A stretch of DNA of 22,610 nucleotides, taken from Didymodactylos carnosus (lineage: Eukaryota; Rotifera; Eurotatoria; Philodinida; Philodinidae). Location: NCBI GenBank assembly GCA_905250885.1, contig CAJNOQ010002801.1, positions 1 to 22,610 on the forward strand, read 5' to 3'. Positions 9,811 to 19,071 of this stretch are shown here, in pieces. Positions within the stretch are counted from its first letter, which is position 1. Each line of letters opens with the position of its first letter. Both the position numbers and the translations under genes were made by a program. The notes under the pieces are model-generated. The model worked only from the letters and a program-made list of their open reading frames with translations, did no database searches and was not told the DNA's origin.

Positions 9811-10250
9811 AACTTTTTGCGGCATCCAGCACTGCTACAAAAACTAGGCAAATGCTTATTTTGAAAAGAACATAAAGATAAAATCTACACAAAATCTCCT
9901 ATCTTTTGGTATCATAACGAAACTTTTTTAAGTAAGGTTAGCTTGAGAAAAACTTATGGCAAAAAATCGGCAGTTTTCTCTGGAACAGCTGTTACATGAA
10001 AAATAGGATTCAGTAAAATGTTTATCGTCCACTATTCTTTCGTGCTTTCAGTTATTTAAGTGAATCAGTTTTTTCCGCCTTAAAAAGAGAATTTTCTAAT
10101 CTTTCATCCTTCTCATAGAGAAGTAATACAAATTTGTTAACATAGATTTGAGCACAATAGAATTCTGTTTTTAGAACAGTAGGTTAAAGTCATTTCAAAC
10201 ATTTTTAGGTCGAAGAAAAACAGCCACAGAATTTGTCCAGAAACTTTGGA
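9811..10250 (+). repeat. Diverged direct copy of 8284-8815
   Basis: Two blocks align in the same order and orientation. 9811-9980 matches 8284-8435 (shared CTAGGCAAATGCTTATTTTG and CTACACAAAATCTCCTATCT), and 10096-10250 matches 8666-8815 (shared ATCCTTCTCATAGAGAA and CAAACATTTTTAG). Many substitutions and indels make it clearly older than the 200-bp inverted pair. The terminal repeats of the 806-bp element are not visible around this copy, so it is an internal fragment or the ends have decayed. Confidence 0.75.
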
Positions 10251-10900
10251 CCTATCCGTTAATCGCCATCATAGAGTACTATGGGATAAAAACCCTCTAG
10301 TTCATTTATCACGTTTTTACTGTAATTCTTACTTGAGTTATAAATCTCAAATCGCTATCAATCCGATTTTATGTCTCCTCCATTGTTCTTATTCAGCAAC
10401 AAAGTGAAGTTTAAATGAATGGAAAATAAATGATGGACACACTCTATTGTGAGTAAACATGCTATAAACACTTTTCTTTTATCACTTCTACCGGTGAAAA
10501 ACATCATTTATCTGATATAGGCTTTATTCTTTCAGAATAGAAGCGGAAAAATATACCATTATAGTATTCTAAACTAAAACTATCAAAAACCACCAAATCA
10601 ATTTTGTACGAATAGAGATTCGAACATATGAACTTAGCTTTGAAGTAAACTGCAAAACTAAATCCATTGTTCTGTGCACATCATTATCTATTTTAAATAC
10701 CAATATATCGTCTCCTGTGTGTTAAAAAATGATAAATCATTTTATATTTTTTATATTATGTCACGAAATTGAGAAGATACGTTCACTATTTTATATGAAA
10801 AAGTAATGAGGACCATTTCAGAATCAAATATTCAACAAGTGACTGATGTTATTTTGCATACACATTATATTGAACTACCTATAAAAGTCAGTAAATATTA
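10251..10900. other. Gene-free AT-rich stretch 3' of the RING-NHL gene
   Basis: About 650 bp with no recognisable coding sequence, RNA gene or strong inverted repeat. It includes the 3' flank of the minus-strand RING-NHL gene; I saw no canonical AATAAA on the minus strand in the first 100 bp after its stop. Confidence 0.4.
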
Positions 10901-13900
10901 TTAAATATTTTTTTCGTAAAATTGTACAGTGTTATTTCCAACATCCGAGACAATCATTGTTGACTGATTATTCGTAAAACAAACATAATGTGGTGCTTTC
11001 ATTTTGTCACCATGAAAATTAATCACTTGTCCATTCTCACAATTCATACATAATACTTTTGATGTATAACGATCTGCTAATATTAATTGACTTGCACTAT
11101 CACATAGAATACCTGCAACAAATTATAAAAGTTAAACTATGAACAATAATTTATCCATCCACATACCTTCAGGTACACTTAAATTTAAATATGATTGAGC
11201 ATCCGTATCGATGTATCGTTGCGGAGTACCATCGACGTCATAAACAATAATACATCCGGCATTGTATGCACACGATTCTGGCTTTATCCGTTGCCAACCG
11301 GTTACATATAATAAACCATTACTAATCGAAATATACTGTGGATCTAATTTTTTGGAACCTAAACGTTAAATTTATCGATCCATATTAAGTTTGTATTACT
11401 TATAACGGTTAAAAAGCATAATACTACACAACGAAGGGGACATGGTCAAAATCATTTTAGACTTTATTATTGAGATTTAAAAAAAGGCATTTTATAAATT
11501 TATAAAAAAAATGCACTTTATTGACTGAAAATCCGTGATAATCGCAGCGGCATAAAAATGGCTCGCGTCTATTTGAATGCTTGGCTCAGTACATTAGTAA
11601 AACACCGTTTCTGTCGATCATGTAGAACTGTCGTTAGCGATGTAGGGTGTTGACAGTATCAGCCTCTGTATCCCGATATCTTCGCTACCCGATAGCGTCT
11701 GGCATGGTCACCCATGCCGTTATTAGCCATCAGCTGCAGCTCTGATCAGAAGACTAGTTTAGCGCACAGTTCTTTCGCTCAATTGTTTAAGCTTCCCATT
11801 CACACTCACTATAGTGAGTGTGTACGTGCTTATAAGCACGTACTCACTCCCTCCAGAAAGGAAGAAGCTATATTAACATCACAATGTAGTGAATGAGCTA
11901 TCGGATGGATGATTCGAGGCACTAAGATATACTTAACTTGTCCAAGATTATTATACGATAGTGTCTTTGAAGTACATGACGAACAACATAACCACTAAGG
12001 ACAACAACTGTGTAGACGAAGAATTACTAATTTAGTGGCTGTTGAAGAAACTACCAAAACTCAAATTTCATTAAGAATTTTCATAGTAAGAAAGTCCATA
12101 CCTCTCATTACTGTCCATGCCGATTGATAATGCATTTGATGAGTTAATGCAACCATTCTTGAATTATATGAATCGCATACAAAAATTGAATTATTATCGA
12201 TGGCTACACCTTTTGGCCAAGAAAATGAAGTATTTGTACAACCTTCTTTCTTACTTCCAATGGAACTCAATAATTTTCCATTATACCAGTCATATTTTGA
12301 TACACGATGTCTATCAGTTATGATAACATATTGTTCACCAGCTAAACATAAACCATCTGGAAATAAGAAACCTTTTATTACTCGTACTGACTTCATTATC
12401 AAATCAAATACGATAAGACGATGTTTTTTTGTGTCTAGAATAAAATTAATGTTTCAGATTGAAGGTAGTACAGAATATACAACATACCAGCAATAATTAG
12501 TTGATCCGTATCAGTTACAACAATCGCCTTTGGTGCTGAAAATTTATCTGATTCGTTAACACCGTTTATTACATGTGACGCTTTTTTACTGTATTCATGT
12601 AAATTAATTTGTGTTACCGGCATACGAGGTGTCAATGGAATATCGTCTTGAAAATTAGTTGAATGATCTGTATGATTTGAATGTGTACCATGACTAGTAG
12701 TATTATGTGTTCTAACTACTTTTCTAACCGCATATTCATTTCCTTCTTGTTCGACATCAACTAGATGGTCATCAATTCTTGAACGACTTCGAGAACCACC
12801 ACCGGTACCACCACCATCCAGTTTTGTACTGAATTTAACGGAATAACCTTGACCACGATAACCACCTTCTGTATCATGTGGAAATAATTGTAAACCAGGT
12901 GTACCTCGTTCGGTCACAACCATTCGTTTCATTGTACTGGTTTTTGATTCACGACCACTCATCTGAATTCGAATAAACTCTCATAAAGGATATTACTTCT
13001 TCAATAGCTCATAGCACCATCAAACGAAGAAAAAGTACTTCTGAATATGAGATGGCTAAATTTGACGATTGTTGGTTTTTCCATATGAAACATTTTTCAT
13101 ACGTTTTAAAGTGTCGCTCTTTTTTTTCTACAATAATGGCACTCTTATTTTCAACCATCGTGTATGACATTTACAGAAATGTCTACCTGCACGATACGTT
13201 CCTAACAAGAAACCTATACATTTCGTGACAGGATTTTAGAGAAATCCTACCACGATCCTTTTAGGAATTCGTTTACTCTTAAGTAGGATCCCAGCAAGAT
13301 CCTATTGCATCCTAATAAAACTCCAGATATCCGAAAGCCGTAGGATTTGCTACGATTCTGTTAGAATTTGAATAGGATTCTAACAAGAAAATGCAATGAT
13401 TCATTCTCCGAAAAAATTCCGTACACTTCCTACTTATTCCTGATTACAATCCTAACGTTAAGATCGCATAAGATCGTAGTAGGACATAGACAGAAAGAGC
13501 GCAGAATTTTCTCTAGGGGTTGCTGTCATACCATTTCAAGTGTGTCCTATGGCATGGCACATTCAAAATCACATTTTTTTCACAACAGAGAAGGAGAGAA
13601 ACTGAGGTTCACTGTAACGCAGCATAATGGATTACCAGACGCTTAGGCGCGCAACACTATGGCGCTGTCATTGGAGCGCGTGCGATGGTAGGGCGCGAAC
13701 AACATTTGGGCGCATGTACGACATACGCATTCAGTAAGACTGCATATGTTAAAGGTATGATGCATAACAATAAAATTTTCTTCTAAACAAACTTGGTACG
13801 GTGTGAGAGCTTTTTCTATATTATTTCTCAAATCACATCCAATTGTAAACACTGTTTGCTTAATCTTCATCGATCCTCACCCTTGCCTTTGAAGCCCAAA

Positions 13901-15253
13901 TGTCGTTCGCGCTCTACTGTCGTTGCGTCCTAGTATCGGCGACCAAATGTCGGCGCCTCAGTGTCTGTATACCAGCATAATGATATATGCAAGCATCATG
14001 TAACTGTGAAATATAATGATTATGTTTGTGCTGCAAAAAAATAATACTTACTGTATTCCATTTTCCCCCTGCTACCAATGATGAATTCTCTGATGGTCCA
14101 TTATTAATTAGTCCTTCACGATGTAGAAATAGACTAGCTGTTTCTCTTGACAGTTGATCTCTATCACTTTCACCTCTGCTATTAAAAACATTAGGATTAA
14201 TTCGGACTAATTGATGCGGTGTACGTGCTTGTGTTGTTATCATGTCTTGATTTTGTTTAAAATGTATTTCGCCCAATCTGTTATTAACTGTTGCCAACGG
14301 TTTATATGTAAATTCAACATGTTGAACATCTAATTGACGTTGTATATCATTCCAATGTTTTGTTAAGCGGTACCGATCAGTTGAATTCCATTTTTTGAGA
14401 TCAATCTTAAATGTATGTCACTAGAACGTATGAAATACATATAAATAGTCTTAATAACCACAAACCTTATCTAACTCGTGAGAATCTTTTTCTACTTCAT
14501 GTTTTAACTTTTGTAATTTTTGATGTGACGATGTCGAATGGTTCTGATATAAATCATCGATTTGTGCATTGAGTGCTTGTTCCCGTTCTAAAATACATGT
14601 ATAATATATATGAAAATTTTTGTTTTTCATAGCTTCAAACCTTTCAACTCTTTCACTTGTTTTTCAGCATCTTGATGTACCAATTGTTTCACGTTATTTT
14701 TCGATTCCTCAAAACTTTTTTCAAAGTGATCTATTTTGTTAAGAATGTGTTCTTTTAAATGTACTAGTTCATTGTATTCTTTTTCTTGTTCATGCTCAAT
14801 TATTTGTTCATGCTCATGCATACATTTAAAACAAGCTAGTTTTCTACAGTGATAACATCGACCATAGGACATCTTTTTATTACATAATTCGCATATTCCC
14901 AATTGAGCTAAACGATGATGTTCAGCATTTTTCAATGTTAGTACAGTATGATTTTTTGGTAATTGAGACACATCATGGACGCTAGCTAAACGTTTTGTGT
15001 CGTGGCATACCGGACATTCGATTAGACCATCATCTTGTAGTGAATCCTGTGAGAATAATATGAACAGTTTTGTACACGCATGGTTAAAACTTTATGCATA
15101 ACTTACTTCAATACAATGGTGGCAAAAAGTGTGCCCGTTTGAACACAGTATTCGTGGATCATTAAAATCTTTTTTACATATTGGACAATGAAGTAGTGCA
15201 TTTGCATCAAAGCATCGTGTGATCGATTCAAAATCATCATCTATTGCAGTCAT
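10901..15253 (-). CDS. RING / zinc-finger / coiled-coil / NHL-repeat protein, eight exons
   Basis: CDS join(10901..11112, 11167..11358, 12102..12434, 12488..12962, 14052..14405, 14466..14587, 14641..15046, 15107..15253), minus strand: 2,241 nt, 746 residues, all junctions GT-AG and phase-consistent. Residues 23-63 are a C3HC4 RING (Cys23/26, Cys37, His41, Cys44/47, Cys60/63). Residues 101-128 are a B-box-like CxxC finger (CELC, CYHC, CFKCMHEH). A Glu/Lys-rich coiled coil spans about 130-240. A low-complexity Gly/Ser/Arg region lies in exon 5. NHL-type beta-propeller blades fill about 470-746 (for example FSWPKGVAIDNN...VCDSYNSRMVAL). This resembles TRIM-NHL architecture: RING suggests E3 ubiquitin ligase activity, NHL suggests RNA or protein binding; both are family inference. 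Exon 5 begins CAG|ATG, so the last four exons could also be transcribed as a separate NHL-only protein. Five introns are 53-60 nt; introns 4 (1,089 nt) and 6 (743 nt) are enlarged. Confidence 0.85.
11359..12101 (-). other. Enlarged intron 6 of the RING-NHL gene
   Basis: 743 nt against 53-60 nt for the gene's normal introns, with GT and AG ends (GTATGG...TTTAG). It holds two abutting perfect palindromes (11801-11842) and several smaller inverted motifs (GGCATGGTCACCCATGCC near 11700, and GCATTTTATAAATTTATA near 11490). An inserted element is likely but no clean terminal repeats or target duplication were found. No coding sequence recognised. Confidence 0.6.
11801..11842. repeat. Two back-to-back perfect palindromes (22 bp and 20 bp)
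   Basis: 11801-11822 (CACACTCACTA/TAGTGAGTGTG) and 11823-11842 (TACGTGCTTATAAGCACGTA) are each exact self-complements and touch with no spacer. Each would form a stem of 10-11 bp, so the pair could extrude as a double cruciform or fold as two hairpins in the intron RNA. Confidence 0.95.
13230..13480. repeat. ATCCTA/TAGGAT inverted-motif cluster
   Basis: At least eight ATCCTA, TAGGAT or GATCCT-type hexamers on both strands in 250 bp (for example AATCCTACCACGATCCTTTT, AGTAGGATCCCAGCAAGATC, CGTAGGATTTGCTACGATTC). The alternation of orientations makes many small stem-loops. Element ends were not determined. Confidence 0.5.
13630..13972. mobile_element. MULE-type MITE inserted in intron 4 of the RING-NHL gene
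   Basis: A 10-bp direct repeat CAGCATAATG flanks the element (13620-13629 and 13973-13982; the first C may belong to the end, leaving 9 bp). The ends are imperfect inverted repeats: left GATTACCAGACGCTTAGGCGC, right (reverse complement) GTATACAGACACTGAGGCGC. Subterminal repeats are inverted too: GGGCGCGAACAACATTTGGG near 13691-13711 mirrors CCCAAATGTCGTTCGCGC near 13896. A 9-10 bp target duplication is characteristic of Mutator-like elements. No transposase is encoded: the minus open frame 13643-13870 is unrecognised. Confidence 0.78.
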
Positions 15254-16904
15254 TGTGCAAATTAAGATTTTTTATACAAGATGTTTAACGAAACCGAAAA
15301 ATTTCTAAATGCTTTATAAAATCGTTTCACAATTAAAAAAGTTAACAATAATAAAAATAGTGTTGTCAGGTATGCTCAGCATGATGTTTCTAATGTTTTG
15401 TGTGTATAAATTGAAAATGTAGAAAAAAATTGTATGATTGTCTAATATAGATCTAATAATAACACAATAGTCATTCGAAAATATTTATACATCATCTCAC
15501 TGGTCAAGGGCCTATAGATTTAAGACCCTGTGGAAGAGCAAATAGACATTTGAAGTTGAACATGGTGTTAATAGCAAAAATTTGTTTGGGATAAGGAATT
15601 TTTGCTTGAAATGAATCTATTGGTTAGTGTCTATCGTTGAAATACTCATCAGAAAATGCAATCTCATCTAATTTGTATGAAGCATTCCTATAATGAGTAT
15701 CATATCACATTGGGTGGAATAAATCATGTCAACAAATTGAACATTTACGAACACTGGTGTACAACTCTTTATTTTTTGTTTTCTTATGTTAAGCCATTTA
15801 TTCATTTATTATCAACATTGTGTAGAAGGATTGGGTGACGCTTATTAAAAAACCGTTCATTAAAACGTTTTTTTAATGAAAGTACCAGAACTTTTATTAA
15901 AATGTCTTCTTAAAAATGACTGTAGCCTAGAGTTTTTTTATGGCACAAGAATTTCATTAAAAATTTTAATGAAAATTAAAAATTTTAATTCCTTTTAACG
16001 AAAGTTTTTTTAATGAAACTCCGATATCCCTTGTAAAATTGCTGATTTGCTATATATGGACAAGACTCGAGTGTTTAGAAACTAGGCGCGCGCACGGATA
16101 CATGGAAAGAGTCATGCAGTCCAAAATCTGACAAAAAAGACGTGAGTAAATAAAAGTAAAGATATAGAGGAAACAATTAATATGAATAGAAATGATCAGG
16201 ACAAAGGACCTGAGAGTCATGAAGACATTATGCTCAAAGAACTACTCAAATCACTACGCAAAAAAAATATTCTTCCTACGTGTAACAACATTAAACACGA
16301 ATAAAATAATCACTCAACGAAAATAACAGATTTACTCTGATTGTCTTGCCTGGTTTTCCCGCACATATAAAGTAGTTCACATTTTCTTGAATAAATAAAA
16401 AAGAAACGTTTAAATATTCATCGAGAGCTCTTAATTATTTAAATCTAACTGCTTCGTGCACTTGCTCTTCCAAATATTACCATTGGTCCAAGTTGCTGGT
16501 ACGAACGATGCTTTTACAGAAAAAACTTTTGTTAGAGAGAGAAAGCTGTTTCTATTTTACACAATAACTATAGAAGGTTTGATAGGGAAAACGATTTTTA
16601 AGGATACAATATAATGAATGGTTGTAATGTAATGAATATTTACGTCTCACCGAAAGCAGAGAAAGGTTAATTTGTTCACTAGGTCAGATCCTGCACTATT
16701 AAAATCCTGTGTGATCGTATGTGCCGCTCACCGTTGAACAGATTCTAGGCGGGTCTGTCTGTTATCTTTGTTGATGGTGTTTTTTGGGCCATCCATCTGT
16801 ATCTATTAGGCCATCCATTGCGGCAAAGGACAAGATCAACCTCAGTCTGGACATGGATACCGATGCGTTTGTGTCATATCTAACACAGCGCTTTACTGAA
16901 TTTG
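15254..16904. other. Gene-free region upstream of the RING-NHL gene, with AT-rich hairpin block
   Basis: The first few hundred bases must include the RING-NHL promoter, which I cannot define. At about 15840-16015 there is a block with repeated TTCATTAAAA and TTTTAATGAA in both orientations (for example ATTTCATTAAAAATTTTAAT), able to form several hairpins; it may be a small AT-rich MITE. The plus-strand open frame at 15656-15838 has no recognisable feature. A short frame at about 16820-16930 reads like degraded coding sequence (DMDTDAFVSYLTQRF) but I cannot name it. Confidence 0.4.
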
Positions 16905-16947
16905 CCAATTTGCCAAAGGCTTCAACTTGAAGCCTTTGGCAAATTGG
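16905..16947. repeat. 43-bp perfect palindrome (21-bp arms, 1-nt centre)
   Basis: CCAATTTGCCAAAGGCTTCAA at 16905-16925 is exactly mirrored by 16927-16947 around a single C at 16926. Such perfection over 21 bp is not expected by chance. A partial extra copy of TTTGCC precedes it at 16901. No terminator or known site of this form fits a eukaryotic intergenic setting. Confidence 0.96.
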
Positions 16948-17122
16948 TAGTTAATAAATTAAATTTCTTCGTTCCAGTGGCCTTCATGGGTATCGGCAAT
17001 ATTGACGATCTGAAACATACTGATATTCCTTTAGCAGGTGAATGTATGGTAACATTATAGCTGATGTTCCCCGTAAGGAAAAAGTGTTCCACCTTCTTAT
17101 AAATAGAATAACGGAATTTCTA

Positions 17123-17273
17123 ATTCGGTGTCAGCACCGAAAACTGAGTCGAATGATGTACTTTTTTTTATTCTAACCTGAAAGTTACTGAGATTTTCAT
17201 CAAAAACGAAAAATCAACGAAAAATTTCGAAACATACATCATTCGACTCAGTTTTCGGTGCTGACGCCGAATA
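17123..17273. mobile_element. 151-bp mini-element with 38-bp inverted ends and nested hairpins
   Basis: 17123-17160 (ATTCGGTGTCAGCACC... GAATGATGTA) matches the reverse complement of 17236-17273 with one mismatch; the loop is 75 bp. Each arm begins with its own inverted repeat (TTCGGTG-TCAG-CACCGAA in the left arm), so hairpins are nested inside the big hairpin. No target duplication was seen. It is probably a MITE or fold-back fragment. Confidence 0.82.
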
Positions 17274-17836
17274 TGATATTTTTATTGTATAACAAGTGAG
17301 GTCTAGTTCAGAAAACAGAGAATTACAGATAGAATTCCGATTTTTCGCTCCTGATTTAGAAAAAATGTATTCTCTTAGTGATAAAGCAAAATAAAAGAAA
17401 AAGGCGATCCGTACTTTTAAAACTCGCTTAATGGCGGTTCTAGTGAATATAAGTAAGTCATAAAAAAACTGATAAAAAGTATTTCCATTCTAAAGGGTCA
17501 TCAATTCCGCGGGAAAGTAAAGGGAGTAAAAGACTGAGTATAACTTTTTCATAGCTAAAAACATCTTGGGACAAACTTTGTAGCATCTTCCAGCACTCCA
17601 ACATCAACACTCACATTTTATCTTTTGTTGAAAGAAAGCTGAACAGTTGGGAAGAATACTGTAGTTTTGGAAGTTTTTTTATCCATTTCTTTCTGAATCC
17701 GAATAATAATACACGTTGGGTCAATTACGTAATAAAATTAAAACAAAAATAAACATCCACAAGTGTTATGTTTTTCCCTTGCATAATGCACTTATCTTGT
17801 ATGAGATGGCTCTAGAAGTCTGGAAACTCATTTGTA
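17274..17836. other. Gene-free stretch left of the TA-flanked MITE
   Basis: About 560 bp of AT-rich sequence with no recognisable gene or RNA. The last 21 bases before the MITE (17816-17836), preceded by TCTAG, would read in frame into the von Willebrand pseudogene if the MITE were absent, so they may be the split 5' edge of a pseudogene exon (speculative). Confidence 0.35.
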
Positions 17837-18490
17837 GGTATGTTACAAACCCAAACCCAAGTCTGGACTTGGGTTTGGGATTGGGTACCCAAGTCTGAGA
17901 CTTGGTTTTGGATATTGGGTCAGACTTGGGTTATTAAAAGACTCCTTTTAACTGAGATACCTTCTTTTGTTGTGGCTTTTTGAGAAAACAGGATGTAAGA
18001 TGTTTATTTCGGCCTGTGGGCACATATAATGCCTAACGCTAACGATAAGAGCTCATTTTGGATTAGTTCAAATATCCAACAGTTGAATGTTTTATTCTAC
18101 TTATCTTGTTCATATCATCCTGATCCTTGAAACAGAGAAAAATACTAAAAAAATAAGCACTGATAACATGCCACAAATATGTTAACAAATGATCGGCGTA
18201 CACTATAAAAAATGATGTAAAAGAATAGGGAAAACTAAAGAAAAAAACTGAAGTTTTGAAAGCGAAAACAGCGACGATGAAGAGAAAAAGATAAATGAAT
18301 AGTATGGCAGAAGAGCGTAAGGTACTACTGCTAAGTTTCATTGAAGAAGAATATTAATGTACTTTGGCAACTGACCCAAACCCAAGTCCGAGACTTGGGT
18401 ACCCAATACCCAAACCCAAGTCTTAGACTTGGGTACCCAAACCCAAACCCAATACACCCAAGTCGCTTGGGTTTGGGTTTGTAACATACC
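17837..18490. mobile_element. 654-bp TA-flanked MITE with CCCAAGTC-rich subterminal DNA
   Basis: The ends are perfect 24-bp inverted repeats starting GGTATGTTACAAACCC, with TA on both sides (17835-17836 and 18491-18492), the target duplication of Tc1/mariner-type elements. About 100 bp inside each end consists of alternating CCCAAACCCAAGTC and GACTTGGGTTTGGG blocks (for example 17886-17906, 18375-18440), which pair with each other within an end and across ends and include G-run tracts. The centre is AT-rich with no transposase; the open frame 18063-18341 (minus) is hydrophobic low complexity without homology that I recognise. Confidence 0.85.
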
Positions 18491-19071
18491 TAACCAACAG
18501 TGCTATGTTTGTTATACAACTCCGTGAACAGCACGATTCCCTGAACGTCATATCACTACTAACACCAGAGACAACTGGTCAAGGTCACGGTCTACTCGGT
18601 AATATAACGACTTTTACATATAGGAATGGTTCAACATTTATAATAACAACTGATGATAATGGACAAGCGCAATTTGTGTTCGGTGAAACATGGCGGTTGA
18701 ATAAAAATGAAACATTATTTTACTATGTCGACACATATGAACAACATCAAAATCTTTGATATCGACCTACGTTTAAACAGTCACTATTTCAACAGTATCA
18801 AAACACATCACATCTGACAATGGCCTAACAAACCTGTTCTCTATCATCTCAAAATCCCGATCAATGTATTTATGATATACTGATTACAAATGATACAACA
18901 ATATGCAAAATGCATAAACAATATGAAGAAAAAGCACAGCAATGGCATGATTTTAATGTTCTAGTTAGAAAAGAGCAACAATCGAAAAACAAGGCAATAC
19001 TTGATCATAATAGTAGTACAAATCAGCTGTTATGGATCTCCTTATTTATTGGACTTGCACAGTTGAAATAA
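18491..19071 (+). pseudogene. von Willebrand type D domain protein fragment
   Basis: One frame reads from the MITE edge to 19071 with two in-frame stops (TGA 18757, TAA 18826). The first part has the end of a vWD domain (GLLGN, then FGETWRLNKNETLFYY), and the part after the first stop continues the family pattern (RPTFKQSLF, then CSLSSQNPDQCIYDI, then a Lys/Gln-rich helix and a short hydrophobic segment LLWISLFIGLA). This order is what I know from extracellular AMOP/vWD/sushi-type membrane proteins such as SUSD2 and MUC4. Upstream domains are missing; the MITE occupies the position where the exon should begin. The shared frame on both sides of the stops says the decay is recent or the stops are assembly errors. 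Alternative: a real gene with unrecognised introns at the stops, which I consider less likely. Confidence 0.65.

Larger units (their letters stand above)
12963..14051 (-). other. Enlarged intron 4 of the RING-NHL gene, with insertions
   Basis: 1,089 nt with a strong donor (GTAAGT) and a TTCAG acceptor, joining exons in phase 0. It contains a 343-bp MITE (13630-13972) and a stretch with recurring ATCCTA/TAGGAT motifs (about 13230-13480). Removing the MITE and one target duplication still leaves over 700 nt, so at least one further insertion is likely. Confidence 0.65.

Noticed and set aside
11801..11822. Resemblance of ACTCACTATAG to part of the T7 promoter
   Set aside because: Only the 3' portion matches, the upstream TAATACG part is absent, and the string is explained by the perfect palindrome.
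12061..12110. Reading the NHL exon straight on to a stop at 12061
   Set aside because: A GTATGG donor at 12101 joined to the acceptor at 11359 restores NHL sequence in phase, with two more exons; the read-through tail (GMDFLTMKILNEI) is not NHL-like.
13643..13870. 75-residue minus open frame as a gene
   Set aside because: It lies wholly inside the intronic MITE, has no recognised domain and no splice partner.
18063..18341. 92-residue hydrophobic minus open frame as a membrane protein
   Set aside because: It is AT-rich filler inside the TA-flanked MITE; Phe/Ser/Leu composition follows the base composition.
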